Source: Dendrobium chrysotoxum
Taxonomy: Eukaryota > Streptophyta > Magnoliopsida > Asparagales > Orchidaceae
Reading direction: 5' to 3'
DNA: 64,000 bases
NCBI GenBank assembly: GCA_019925795.1
Contig: CM034300.1
Location: 32,475,591-32,539,590 of the forward strand
The notes under the pieces were generated by a model, which worked only from the letters and a program-made list of their open reading frames with translations, did no database searches and was not told the DNA's origin. This document shows, in pieces, positions 30,562-42,544 of the stretch; within the stretch, counting starts at the first letter, position 1, and every line of letters begins with the position of its first letter. The position numbers and the translations under genes were made by a program.

Positions 30562-33500
30562 CATGGGAGAATGACCTAGGGTTTTTTTCATTCTGACTAA
30601 CTCGTTCGCCTACTACCTAACATCCTTGGACAGTAGTTAAGCATCTAAGAAACCTACCTAATGCATAACAACCATCCATAGCAGCTCCAACAGTTGAATA
30701 GGAAAAAAAAATTTGAGAGCTTCATTTGAACATCACTATCATCGAGCCATCTCCCAGTCCTTTTGAGATTTTTTTTCATCATCTCATAGCTCTTTCTTAA
30801 TTTCATTATTGATTCCGTAGTGTTTAGAGTTTTCTAATGGTGAGATCGATGAAGAACTACAAGTTTGTCCATCCTAATCAGTCAAGCTTCTAATCTAGAC
30901 TCCATGGATTAAGAATAAATAACTTTATTTGATAAAAATAATTTTAGCCCAATTTAATGATTACTTTTGGAATTATTTGAGTTTTAAGTATATACTCTTT
31001 TCATGTATAAAAAGAAATTTTTTTATCAAATTGGGTTGAATTTTAGTAGACGTGAATTAGGGGATGTCCTTGAGATTCTATGATTTTTCTAGTTCATTTG
31101 ATGCCAAATAGGCATGACCTTATATTCAAATTTAGTCAGGAAGTAGTTGAGGATGTTTTCTACATCCTTCAATACTCTTGCCCCAATTTGATACATAACT
31201 TCTATGTAGTAAAATTTCTAATTCTATAGTTCACATAGTGACCTATAAATTCAATCCATAGAGCATTAGGACACCAAATTGATTTTGTTTGTTTATATAT
31301 GTGTAAGGATTAGTCATACCAAGTTTCAAACCCATATAAAACATCTTGGAAAAATAATTATGGTTTGTGTTTTGTGAACTTAGAAAAATTATTACAATTC
31401 ATACACATATTACATACGGATAAAACTTTAAACTAGTGAACTTAGACACATTGCACACCCTAGGACTTAAATTAACCTTGATTTCACATTAATTAAATAT
31501 AAAACAAAATTAATCAAAATCATTAGCCCTTAATTAAGGAATAAATTTTTCAAAAATTACAATAAATCTAGGGAAATTTAAAAAAATACAAATCACCATA
31601 AGCCAACTCTAATTCAATCTTACAATCACTAAAAAATAAAATTCAAATCCAAACTTGATTAAAATTTGATGAATGATTGATTAACTCCTAATTAAATATT
31701 AATTAAATAAATTTATTAAAAATAAATTATAAATCAAATTAATCTCAAACTTTTAAAGATTAATACATTAGTCATCCTTATCCAATGTTATCAATTTCAT
31801 AAAGTTTGGAGTTAATTTGATATTAAAATTAAAAAATACAAGTTATGTTAATAATAAATTTATTTAATAATTCATTAAAAACTTAATTTTAAATATAATT
31901 AAATAAATATAATAAAGAAAAATCAAATATACATAATAAATTCAAATAAAATCAAATAAAATTTAGAGATGAATAATTCAATATAAATAAAAGTTTTGAA
32001 TAAAATTTAGTAATAATTCTTTAAAATATAATTTATAATTAATTAAAAATTCATAGAAATTCAGTAATTCATTAAACAATCCAAATAATTTAATAAAAAT
32101 TCGAAAAATTCAATAAATTTAAAACATAATATGATTAATTTGTTAATTTATTTGATTAAAACTTATTTTTTAATGAAATAAATTTGATAATTAATATTTG
32201 TTAAATAATAAGACCTTTTATGCTTTATGCTTGCTTCCTTTTGGAGGGCATTTTATCATTAATTTCCAAGGTCTTCAATACATATTAATCCACATAATAA
32301 ACCCTTATGTGGTGGATAACTATTTTTTGGGGGGTATACAGATTTCTTATTAAGAGATTTTAATGAATGTTAATAACCAATTAGGGTTCTATGCACCATG
32401 TTAGCCTCCACTTATGGAAGGCAGGTTGTATACAACTTTTAACCCTTAATCAAACCTTAATAAATCATTAACTTTATACATCATGCAATTCCATTTGGGG
32501 GGCATGTGTATTGATTTGAAAGGTCCCTTCTATATCCCTTAATAAATTACTAAAGAATTTTAAAGGCTTTATGTGATCATGGGATGATGATTACAATACA
32601 TTTATAAGTCTTACAAAAATGTTGGTTAGTAGCCCTTACACTTGGGGTTATTAATCTTCAAATTCTTTAAATTAAACAATCAACTCTAACTTTTATAACA
32701 TAAATAATAAAATCCAAATTCATACAAGATAAAATTCAATTAAAATTCCCTATTGGCCTTAATTAAAAAAAATCTAAATTCATGTAACTTAAACATTAAA
32801 CTCCTACAGGACATACCAATGCCACTTAGCCTCCATCATACATATATATGGGATGCTAGGATAACCAACTCTAGCCTAGGCTAGGCTGATGGTGTGAATT
32901 GCTTATCAGGTGCTTTGCTTGAAGAGAACCCTATATTTATTTACTTAATTTCAGCAGTCTGAAGATCATGCATTTTTTTTGGTGCACTTAGGATCTTTAA
33001 GAACAACATTAGAAGTATTATGATATTACACAACTCCTCTACATATTTTATATTTTTAAATGCCTATTACATTTTATATAGTCCTTTATATTCCATATAA
33101 GAGTTAAAGTAGAATGTACCTAGGAAATTTTGTATATAAGTATGGGGCATTATAAATGTAGTTTGTATATAGATTGAGTAGTACAATATCTTGATTTGTA
33201 AAAGAGTCAAATATGCCTTCTTATACATACAAGTGGGGCTCAAAAAGATGATATCCTCTCCTATAGAGAATGATCCTTTTTGGAATTCCATAAATGGCTT
33301 TGAGATCAAAAACCTTAAGCATATGTATTTTATTTTATACATATGGTAGGTGTAGAAACCCAGGTTTATTTTGTTGGAGTTTGGACACCTTACTTTCTTG
33401 CAGAGTCTGAGTCTGTTATAAATATTAAATTGAATAAATGAATAAAATTTACTTTATATATGTAATCTCTTCTGTTTATATTATTTTAGATATTGCATTC

Positions 33501-34479
33501 ATAAGGGTGGTAGCTTACATTAGTATGTAGCAGTTTTCCAAGATTTTACTTAGTGTGCTTATTTTAGACTTTGGAGTAACATTTGTACTAGTTCAAGGAT
33601 GATGTAGTGTTGGGTACTGTGGACACCAAACCCTTTACCTATTCATGCATGCTTACATACATCTTTTTATTTTTGCTACATATACTAGAGCCTAGGACTT
33701 TAATACCAATCTTATGCAAGGTAGTAGGGCCCTCAGTGTGCTCAGAGGATGCTACACTTTTCCTGTTGGTATAGGGTTGCTATATTGTCAAAATTTCTAA
33801 GAAATTATGGTAGTTATAAAATTTATTTAGGTAAATTAAGTAAGATGAAATTTTGAGTTTTTAGCGAGTCATCTCTTTAGCATCATTTGAACTTAAGGTT
33901 AAAATTACTTATGTTGAGTTATTGATTTAGAGTCTGATCTAATCCTTTGATCTCTTAGGATAGAGCTGATCTTTTTATGCACTACATCAAATATGATTGC
34001 TTATGCATTAAGTTTTTAGCTGGTAGCACATTTCAAGTAAGCATAAGCCCATAAGTATTTGCAAGCCTCAGATTTCCTTTCATAATAAGAAAAAAAGAAT
34101 GCATGATTATTTATAAAAATTAAATATATTTTTAATGGAGTGAATGATATTTTTTAAAATATATAGGGAAACTCGGTTATACTTTAAACCTAGAATGAGT
34201 CTAATCTCCACTTTAATCAAAAGTTTTCTCTTCGGATATGTAATTGACTATATAGACTTTCCTCCATAGGAACTCAATATCTCAGTATAAAATAAACCTT
34301 TCTAAGTTAACTATAATAGGGAAAAAATCTTCTAGATGTCAACTAAAGCTAATCATGGGTTAATTTTGTAGTTGAAATAATAGGTGAATGTGAATTTTAT
34401 CCTTCAACATAAATTTTAAATTCCCTACATAAAATTTGAATATTAAAAAAAAAAATTTCTCAAGTTGATGATATGGTGT
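30562..34479. other. AT-rich DNA without recognised genes
   Basis: About 3.9 kb. 30562-30900 continues the flank broken by the LINE. 30900-32200 is very AT-rich and, read in reverse, has faint resemblance to the repeat unit of 14594-15914 (for example CTCTATGGATTGAATTTATAG against TCTATGGATTTGTATTTATA). 32220-32660 has several short G-runs in an AT background. 33300-34100 looks like old LTR-type sequence, but I cannot match it to anything here. No coding frame with a recognisable domain. Confidence 0.4.
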
Positions 34480-35021
34480 TAGTTTAACTTTCGAGATAAT
34501 TAACGGCAATTATATTAATTTGTGTAAATAAATAGTAAAGAGCTGATCAGTGGTGCAATAGTCAAAATAATTTTGTCGATAATATAGTATGAATGGTAAC
34601 TTCATACATTATGATTACTAATTTATATTAATCTTAATTTGATTGCTTAATAATAGTGATTAAATTAGGTAAAAATTTAATAATATTATATAGTATGATA
34701 TTATTCATATAATATGATTAGAACAAATTTATATTTTAAAATTATTGCTTATTTTTATTATAACTAATCATCTTGTATGGTTTAAATCATACAGTATGAT
34801 TAGATAATATTTTAATTTAAAATTCATTCACTTAACATGTTTTAATTGATTCGTATTTGTAATTATCATACTACACAGTACAGATTGTCCAATACAATCT
34901 TAAAAAAAATAAAATGTTTTCTTTTCACTCTATCCATATGAGTGTGAATAATTGTTAAGCTAACATACACCTTTTTATATTATATTGACTTAAGGAAAAA
35001 TAAAAAGTATAGCATGCTTGC
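34480..35021 (-). repeat. 3' LTR of element 4, lower part
   Basis: Contains decayed ATCATAC/GTATGAT half-sites (34580-34900, for example ATCATACAGTATGAT at 34787-34801) and the LTR block GAGTGTGAATAATTG...GACTTAAGGAAAAATAAAAAGT, matching element 1 LTR near 4458-4535. The LTR resumes after a LINE insertion at 38334. The lower boundary is not clear. Confidence 0.6.
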
Positions 35022-35059
35022 TTTTTTATATTATATTGACTCAGGAAGGTCTTTGAGGG

Positions 35060-36970
35060 CTTTATTTTTTTGGAGTAGAGCTAAACTCAAGGATCTTTTG
35101 AAGTTGAAGGAATGTGTTAACAATGATATTTTGGAATTACAAATGGAGTAATCTTCATCTAATGGGTTGTCTGAAGATAAATTGTTCTTACTTAGAGCTA
35201 AAGTAAATGAATTGAATGCTACATTAGCCTGTTTGAATACGTGGAGGAGGCAAAGGGCTAATGTGAATTGGATGGAGGAGGGAGATACTAATTCCATGTT
35301 TTTTCATGTGTTTGTTAGCTCTAGGAGGAAAGGAAATTGGATTAGCCATATTAAAGATTGCAATGGTAAAGTGGTTGAAAGCAAGATGAGATTGAAGGAT
35401 TTTTTTTTAATGTCTTTAAGGATAAATGGAGGAATAGAGATGGTATTGTTCAGGGATGGCCTTCTCCATTGAATGTGCTTAATGATGAAGATAGAGATTT
35501 ATTGGATGCTGATTTTTCAAAGGAGGAATTGGTTCACTTGGTTAAGAATTTGGAAAATTTTGAATCACCAGGGAATGATGGCATCACTTATTCATGTTTA
35601 AAAGCTTACTGGAGTATTATTGAGGAAGATGTTTGGAAGGCTATCAATAATTTTTTCTCTTCTAGGAAAATGTGCAAAGGTGGGAAAGATACTCTTATTG
35701 TCCTTATTCCTAAAGTTTAAAATCCATTGATTCTATCTGACTATTGGCCCATTAGTCTTTGTATGACTATATACAAGATTGTGGATAAAATGTTATTGAA
35801 CAGGATGCCAATTTTACTTCCTAAGATTATAACTTAAGATCAGATGGCTTTTGTTAAAGGTCGTTCTTTGTCAAATCATATTTTACTTGCTTAGTAATTA
35901 TTCCATAAATTTAGATTTTCTAAATCAAAAGAGGGATTATTAGCTGTTAAAATTGATATGGAGCAAGCAAATGATAGCATGGCCTGGTCTACCTTAAATC
36001 AAGTTTTTGGGTATCTCAATTTTGCGAAAAAATATTTTAATGTCATAATGGATTGTGTGATGAATCCATGCTTCTCGGTTATGGTTAATGGTTCTAATAT
36101 TAATTGGATTGAAGCAAGGAGTGGATTTAGTCAAGAATGTCCTTTGTCTCCCTATTCATTTATTTTGTGCTCACAATTACTTTCAAATGAATTCTTTCAA
36201 AGAGTTGGTGGTATCAGAATTAAAATTGCTCGTCATGCACACACGATCTCTCATTTATTATATGTAGAAGGTTTTTTGTAATTTTTTGAAGCCAAGAGAA
36301 AATGTGTTAAGATGGTGAAGGAAATTATAAAAGATTATTATGGTTGGTCTAGGAAGAATTTAAATTTGGATAAATCCATTATTTTATTTAGCAAGGCGGT
36401 AAAGAAGAAGAAGAAAAAATTATTTCTCAGATGTTGGGATTCAAGTGTGTAACAGAATTTAGTTATCTTGGTGTTAAGATTGCACTAAGAAGGCTTACTG
36501 TCGTAGATTTTCAAAGTTTATTGGAGAAGGATTTGAATAAAATGAGCTTATGGGAAAACAGATTTCTTTCTTTGGCTAGCAGATTGGTGCTTATCAAGTC
36601 TGCGTTTTTGTCCCTTCCCATGTTTTTATGTACTCATTTGTTAGCACCAATTGGAATTCTGAATGAGTTTGACAAATTATGTAGGATTTTTTTATGGCAC
36701 AAATTATTGGGAAACAAGGTATGCACTATGTTTCTTGGAAGGTTATTTGTAAAAAGTGGAATTATGGAGGCCATGGAATTCACTTAGCTGCTGCTTCTAT
36801 TGGTCCTTTATGTGCAAGGTTGACATGGAATTTTATTGATAATCCGAGTTCTCTGCTCAATAAAAACCTGATTATGAAATATGGGAAAGACATGTGTAAT
36901 TCTGATTTGAAGAAAGGGTGCTCTGCTTCCTGGAAAATCATTATGCATGGTGCAAAGTTTCTAGAGTGAA
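35060..36970 (+). pseudogene. LINE reverse transcriptase, heavily broken
   Basis: A chain of plus-strand pieces. 35167-35472 has LNTWRRQRANVNWMEEGDTN and FFHVFVSSRRKGNWI, the pre-RT region. 35469-35720 has NFESPGNDGITYSCLKAYW and DTLIVLIPKV. 35740-35950 has DYWPISLCM and GRSLSNHILLA between stops. 35958-36281 has KIDMEQANDSMAW (the first Asp is in KIDM; the KAYD segment reads QAND), SGFSQECPLSPYSFILCSQL and ISHLLYVEGFL, where YADD is expected, so the catalytic pair is lost. 36431-36969 covers thumb/connection (EFSYLGVKIALRRLTVVDFQ, ASRLVLIKSAF). Inactive. Confidence 0.88.
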
Positions 36971-37769
36971 TTATTAGGTGGAAATTTTCTATAGGGGTAT
37001 CTATTAAAATATTAAAAGATATATGGATTCTTGATAGAAGGATTGATCAATGGCTTACTTTTATTGCTGAATTTGAAGATGTGAATATCACGTTGGATTA
37101 TCTTATTTTGAATGGCCATTGGAATAGTATTAAACTAAATAAATGGTTTGGAGATGAATTAGTGAAGCTTATTCAACATATTGAAATTTCTCCTACTTTA
37201 GCTTCAGATCATATGGAGCTCATATGAAAGGTATCAGGTAAATCTGTTACTGCATTGGCTTTTCAAGCCACTTTGGAAGATCACAATGAGGACAACTCAT
37301 GGCTTGGGATGAAGAAAATTAAGTTGAAACTGAAAGTGTAACTCTTCTGGTTAAGATTATTAAAAGGTGCCATTCCTACAATTTTTTTTCTTATGTATAG
37401 AAGGTTATCTGATAATAATTTATGTCAACGAGGTTGCCACTCTGTGGAAAATTTGTAGCATGTAGCAGTTAAATGTTGGAAGTTCATTCAGGTTTTGGAT
37501 AAGATTATTTCTTGGGGATTTAGTATTCCAGTTTTTATTTCTTTTGATGATTGTTGTAAGTCGTTGGAAAGAATGGCTAAAGACAATTGTTTTCCTATAA
37601 ATATGTATTGTACACTTATCTTGGAAAAGCAGGAATCAAGTTAAGCATGGAGGTGTTGAAGATTCCACTTCGGGTATAGATGCAAATGTTATTAGTTATG
37701 CTATTTTTTCTCACTTTAATTCCTTCTGGGATTACTGGGCTGCTAATCAGCAGTTTTTGCTATTTAAAA

Positions 37770-38210
37770 AATTTTGGCACCCTCCTCCATTCGGATGGAT
37801 TAAAATCAACTTTATTGTTGTTCTATTGAGATCAAGGGAGGTACTGGAGGTATTGTGAGAGATGATAAAGTAAGAGTCTTGTTGGAATTTGGTTTTTCTT
37901 GCTTGCCTTTGGACATTGCTCAATTGGAAGCATTGGTGATTACTTCGTTGAAGAAAGTTATGTCAAAGTGGATGTATGAAGCTAAATGAGTTATTATTGA
38001 AAGAGATAATTCTAATATTATCAAGATTCTTTAAGGTTCGGTTAAAAAAGGCATTGTGGCAATGGATAATAATTGGAAGGAAGATTTCTCTTTTCTAAAG
38101 GAATTTTAGCAAGTTTTATTTCATTTTATTAGTAGGGATTGTAATAAATTAGCTGATTTGAGTGCCAATTTTGCTATTTTTTTATTTCATTTGGGATTAT
38201 ATTAGTTGCA
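37770..38210 (+). pseudogene. LINE RNase H remnant
   Basis: No long open frame. Reading through stops gives FGWIKINF, VIIERDNSNIIKIL, GSVKKGIVAMDNNWKEDFSF and FHFISRDCNKLADLSANFAI, the end of an RVT_3 RNase H domain. The same positions in 1966-2396 read IIIEGENINVINLL and FHFVSRDFSSVADF, so these two copies share a family. Confidence 0.8.
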
Positions 38211-38333
38211 ATAATGTTCCCTTCTACTTTATTTCATTATTAAAGAAGGAATGTGGTAGAATTTCTTCTTCCCAGTAGTTTGTATTAAGTTTTGTTATTA
38301 ATGCAATTTGCAAGTTTCAAAAAAAAAAAAAAA

Positions 38334-38494
38334 GAAGTATAGACTATTGCATTGATTAAATCTATTCTACCCAATCTTGAGTCCTAATCTATGAACGTGC
38401 ATGGTATATTATACATGAAATGTTAGTATACAAAGAAAAAAAATGCAATAATTCCAAATAGGAAAAACTAAAGAAAATCTCCAAGATTGTAATA
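38334..38494 (-). repeat. 3' LTR of element 4, upper part
   Basis: Outer end of the LTR, resuming after the LINE. It carries CAATCTTGAGTCCTAATC as in element 1 LTR (CAATCTTGAGTTGGC) and ends against the PPT. On the minus strand it starts TATTACAATCTTGG, close to TGTTACAATCTAGG at 63899. Confidence 0.7.
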
Positions 38495-38495
38495 A

Positions 38496-38512
38496 TCTCC
38501 CCCTTTTTTTTT
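38496..38512 (-). other. Polypurine tract of element 4
   Basis: Minus-strand run of nine A followed by GGGGGAGA, next to the 3' LTR, in the same form as 4664-4677. A further purine tract is at about 38740-38762. Confidence 0.75.
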
Positions 38513-38829
38513 GATAAGAAATATTATTGGTTGAATTACAAGTTGAGTTTATTTCTCACCTAAGGTCTACCCCATACAGAGTGATGTCTTTAAAAACTAG
38601 GGAGAGAAGCCCTTTTTTTAATTTAATAATAACAAAAACACAATCATAAAATTCAATAATAATGCAATTAGCAATGAAACAAAAAATAAATTGCACTAAT
38701 GATGAAAATAATTAGTACAAACCAACAACAATCTACCACCTCCCCCTCCCTCCCCTTTTAATTTCACCAAAAAGGAGATCTACGAACTAACATAAATACA
38801 AATCAACATGATAAAGCACAATACATAAT

Positions 38830-38950
38830 AAAGTATAATATACACTACTCATATAAGGGTCTATGATCTGGTGGAGTTGGGTGACATAATGGTGGATTGA
38901 GGTAAATTGCCCACTAAACCAAGCACTGTCACCCTTATACTGTTGTTGCA
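38830..38950 (-). pseudogene. C-terminal stub of accessory ORF (element 4)
   Basis: Minus-strand reading gives QLQQQYKGDSAWFSGQFTSI then HHYVTQLHQ. This matches the accessory ORF end of element 1 (QQQQYDQDIA-MRAHFTTIHS) and of element 2 (DQDMAWIENHFASLH). Only the stub remains, joined directly to the integrase end. Confidence 0.65.
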
Positions 38951-39800
38951 ACTGGTGCTAAGGTTCTTTTGTTGAAGACCCTATAAGCTTCACCTATATA
39001 GGAATAACCTAAAAAGATTCCTTTATCAACCTTATAATAAAACATCCCTAAGTGAGATTTTCTATTTACTAGCATAAAACATTTGCAATCAATAACATGT
39101 TGATGGGATAAATTTGGTGTGATACACTTAAGTAGTTTATAGGGTGTCTTATTGAACTTGGCACTAATATTTACCCAATTAAACAGATAGAAAGCAGTAT
39201 TCATTACATTCACTCAAAATATCTTGGTAGGCTATACTCTGCTAGCATTGTCCTAATAGTCTCTACTAGTGTCCTGTTCTTTCATTTAGTTATATCATTT
39301 TGTTGCAGGATCCTAGGGCAAAAAAAAATTAAGATTAATCCTAGATTCTTTACAAAATAATTCAAATCTTTCATTTTTAAACTCTCCACCATGATTACTA
39401 TGAATTATAGAAATAAAACATTCTAACTTCCTCTAAATGCAAGTATAGAAAATCTTAAACTCATCGAATAACTCACTATTATGAGCAAAGAATCTAACCC
39501 AAGTGAATCTAGAGAAGTAATCTACGATCACAAATCCAAAGCTGTTATGACCTAGATTGGCTGTACTAAAGGGTCCAGATAAATCAATGTGTAGGATCTC
39601 TATTGGTCTAGTTGTAGTGATATCCTTAACAGAATGAAATGATTATCTAGTTTGCTTTCATAAGTGACAGACATCACATAGATGATATTTAGTAAATTCT
39701 AACTTAGGAATTCCTCTAATTAGACCTTGTTGTGTAATCTTCCTAAGGTTTTTCATACTAGCATGGCATAGTCACCTATGCTATAGCCATGAATAATCCA
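38945..39800 (-). pseudogene. Integrase of element 4
   Basis: The open part (39213-38935) reads MNVMNTAFYLFNWVNISAKF, PNLSHQHVIDCKCFMLVN, GIFLGYSYIGEAYRVFNKRT, matching element 1 integrase. Higher up, through stops, the DDE region (39370-39700, with a decayed GPFSTANLG-type block) and the zinc region (SMKNLRKITQQ, HLCDVCHL; 39680-39790) are visible. It ends abruptly after VFNKRT, where the accessory ORF stub begins. Confidence 0.82.
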
Positions 39801-40069
39801 TAATGGTTTTTAATTAATTAAAATTATAAAAAATATTAATGCAAGCTAGATCAAGCATGTAAACAATTTTAGTTCCCTTACCTTTTAAAATGATCTTTCC
39901 TTTTAAAATAATTTAATATTTATTTGAAAGAATTTTCAAATAATAGCCCTTATCACACAATTAACTAACGTGAAGAAAATTATACTTCAATCCTTCTACT
40001 AAAAGTACTTTTTTAATTATAAATCTAGTAGTTTTATTATTTATACCTAAGCCAACCACTTTACTAATT

Positions 40070-41860
40070 GTGTTATCCCCTAATGTTACTTTGCGTCAGC
40101 TTTTGGTCTCCAGCATGATAACTACTTTAAGTCTCCAGTCACATGTCTTGATCACCAATTATCCAAGAACCACATGCTCTCACTTGACTTCTTATGAGAG
40201 CATCCATTCAAAGTCAATCAAAGGTCAGATTTGGGAACCCAATTATGTTAGGATTCAATCTTATGCTTCCTTGTATGAATGTTACATTTGCTATGCTCTG
40301 ATGATACTTTGGGCCACCAAACTAGGAGTGTTCTATGGTGTAAAGTGCACATGCATCCTATGTGTCCGAGCATGCGATAAGAGTAACACCTAACACATAA
40401 AAATGAGTTTACCAACCTATATGGGGGATAGTCCCTCTTCCTAGGAATGTGTGATGCATGTTGTGTCCTAAGTTATGGCTTTGTATGCATATGCTTGTGT
40501 GTGTCCTATTGAAGTGCACTCAATTTTTTATTTAAGTACTCATTTGGACTTTTCTCAACTCCTAGTTTTACTAATATTTAATACTCTTTTTTATCTACTT
40601 CTACTACAAGTGCCCTAGTTCCTTAAAAGCTTTTTCTAAGTTAATTCGATCATCTTTTCAATAGCAATGTAACTTTGTTAATTCGATATACTTCTTATTT
40701 ATATAATCAAATTGAGCTTATGGAGATGCATGCTCCTTATTTAATAAAGTATGTTTAGCTTTAAGATTAGCATGCTCTCAAACTAACATGTCATGCAAAC
40801 ATTCCAAATAAAAAAGTTTCTTTTTAAAAAATGTTTATTATTTTTTCATTTTCTTATATGAGTTATGAATTTTCTTAGAAATAATAAATAACTCATCATA
40901 GGATAGCTCACATACCTCTGATCATAGTTAACAAGTGAATAATTGACCATTAAAAATAAATTTGTTACATCTTGTTCCAACTCTTATTCTTATGAGTCTG
41001 ATAATGAGTCCATTGAGCAAGCCTTTTACATCCTCTGCATTCCCTTTTTATAATTAAAATTTTCTTCACCTATTCCTTAGTAGGGTTGTTCTTGAGGTTG
41101 GACCAAAAAGGCCTTAAACGTCCTAGCCTTCCACACTTAAATCAATTAACATCAGTGGAAACTTGATTAAATTTACCTAATTTACCTTTATTCCTCTCAT
41201 TGTGACACTTTTTCGTTCGCTTCGGGAAGCTCATGAGCTCTCAATTCAAAGCTATATCATCATTTTCCTCAATTATAGAGTTATTGCTATCCGTGTTATC
41301 AGCCTTCAGTGCCATGGTCTTCTCCCTTTTCCTGTCTCCTGAATCGTGAAGTTTTTGGCTCAAATTTTTCTCATCAGAAATGAGAGAGCCTAGTAAATTA
41401 TCAATAGAATATACATTCACGTCTTTGTATTCACAGATTATTGTTACTTTAGTATCAAAACTATCAAGTAAGCAATATAATAAATTTAATCAAGAGTTTA
41501 TAACACATGAATTCTATATTTGTAATCATACAATATTAAATTTAATCAAGATTTTTTGACCTTATTTGTACCTTCATAAGAAATTTATAGTCCCTCCTAG
41601 ATATCCTTAATTGTAGTGCAAGTAGAAACATGCATGTAATTATAAAATTATAAAGAATAAAAAAAATTTAAGCATTTTGCATAGTAGTGCAAGATCCCTA
41701 TCTTCTAAACTTCATTCAGTAAGGAAGATTTCAATTTTAACACCATTTATAATGTTAAAAGGAGCATAATAACAAGTTTGTATCATATGCCACATTCTAA
41801 AGTTAATCGATTGTAAAAATGTAAACATATAAATTTTCTAGAAATTAAATGAGGTATTAT
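40070..41860 (-). pseudogene. Gag and protease region of element 4
   Basis: No long frame survives. Protease traces: the minus-strand block equivalent to SMWFLDNW and HVTGDLK lies near 40120-40190. Gag traces: the coiled-coil region near 40560-40900, a degenerate knuckle near 41090-41150, and the GDRKREKTMALKAD-like start of the basic segment near 41310-41340, which follows the element 1 order. Many stops and frame changes. Confidence 0.65.
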
Positions 41861-41983
41861 CAAATAATAATGGATGGGTTATTGAGCACCCTTACCAGTA
41901 TTCTTATTCCCAAATTATGCCATGGACCTTTTCTTAAGATTTTTAAACCACTAATTGAGAGAACCCACTCTTATACAAATTCA

Positions 41984-42317
41984 TATTTTAATTTATGGTT
42001 ATTAACCATTAGAACTACCAAGGCACACCAGGAGGGAGGTGAATTGGTATTTAAAAAAATTCTTTCAAAAATTCTTTTTAAAAAATTTAAACTAAATTTA
42101 CAACTTAACCCCAAAATAAGATTGGTAATACAGAAGTAAATAATAGATAATTATAATATATTTTTTTATTTTTAATTACATAACAATAAGAAATATTTTA
42201 TTATTCTTCTGCTTTTTTAATTTTTTTCCTTTCAAACAAAAACTAAATCCAAGACAATCTCAATATTTATGCATCACAAGAATATTTATAATCAACATAG
42301 ATTTGCAAGAAAGTAAA
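41984..42317 (-). repeat. 5' LTR of element 4, truncated
   Basis: Begins near TTTAATTTATGGTTATTAACC, matching 21400-21420, then CACCAGGAGGGAGGTGAATTGG and AATTCTTTCAAAAATTC as in 21440-21500. A degenerate PBS (minus TTTGTATAAGAGTGGG) is at about 41965-41980. The LTR stops at about 42317, where gypsy gag sequence starts, so most of it is lost. Confidence 0.7.
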
Positions 42318-42539
42318 TTATTTAAATAATCAACCAATTAGGTAATGCATGATTCAGGCACTTTCTAAGCATTTCATTAAATCTTTCCCAACTCTCATAA
42401 ATAGATTCTCCTTCAAACTGAGTAAAAGAAGTTATATCATTTTTAAGTTTTGTAGTTTTTTAATGGTAGAAAATACTTAGAAAGAAACTTTTGAGCCAAC
42501 TCATTCCAAGTAGTTATAAGGGAAAAAGACATCAACTAT
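42318..42539 (-). pseudogene. Athila-like gypsy gag fragment, left of element 2
   Basis: Minus-strand gag with TTWNELAQKFLSKYF, the Athila/Tat gag core, in an otherwise broken frame. It matches 62530-62745 (AHKFLAKYFPP). Element 2 inserted here; the rest of the same gag continues at 58104, in the order expected for one interrupted copy. Confidence 0.8.
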
Positions 42540-42544
42540 ATTTT
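42540..42544. repeat. TSD ATTTT, left copy, element 2
   Basis: ATTTT here and at 58099-58103, directly outside both ends of element 2. The uninterrupted gypsy copy has ACATTTTAGCTTC at this place (about 62773-62785). Confidence 0.8.

Larger units (their letters stand above)
35022..38333 (+). mobile_element. 5'-truncated LINE inserted in element 4 LTR
   Basis: Plus-strand LINE of about 3.3 kb lacking ORF1 and endonuclease, ending in an A run of about 14 bases (38319-38333). The flanks share AAGTATAG (35005-35012 and 38335-38342) followed by similar letters, a decayed TSD candidate. It belongs with the 1966-2396 fragment by RNase H sequence, and is a different family from the 23584 LINE. Confidence 0.85.
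38334..42317 (-). mobile_element. Internally deleted copia element (element 4)
   Basis: Minus-strand Sirevirus-like element. Its 3' LTR extends left of 38334 beyond the LINE insertion to about 34480. The internal region has PPTs (38496-38512 and the purine tract near 38740-38762), the C-terminal end of the accessory ORF (38830-38950), integrase (38945-39800), protease (about 40070-40210) and gag (about 40840-41860), then a degenerate PBS and the first 330 bp of the 5' LTR. RT, RNase H and spacer are missing. Heavily mutated. Confidence 0.82.

Noticed and set aside
33067..33342. 91-codon minus-strand frame
   Set aside because: No recognisable domain and no neighbouring element in phase.
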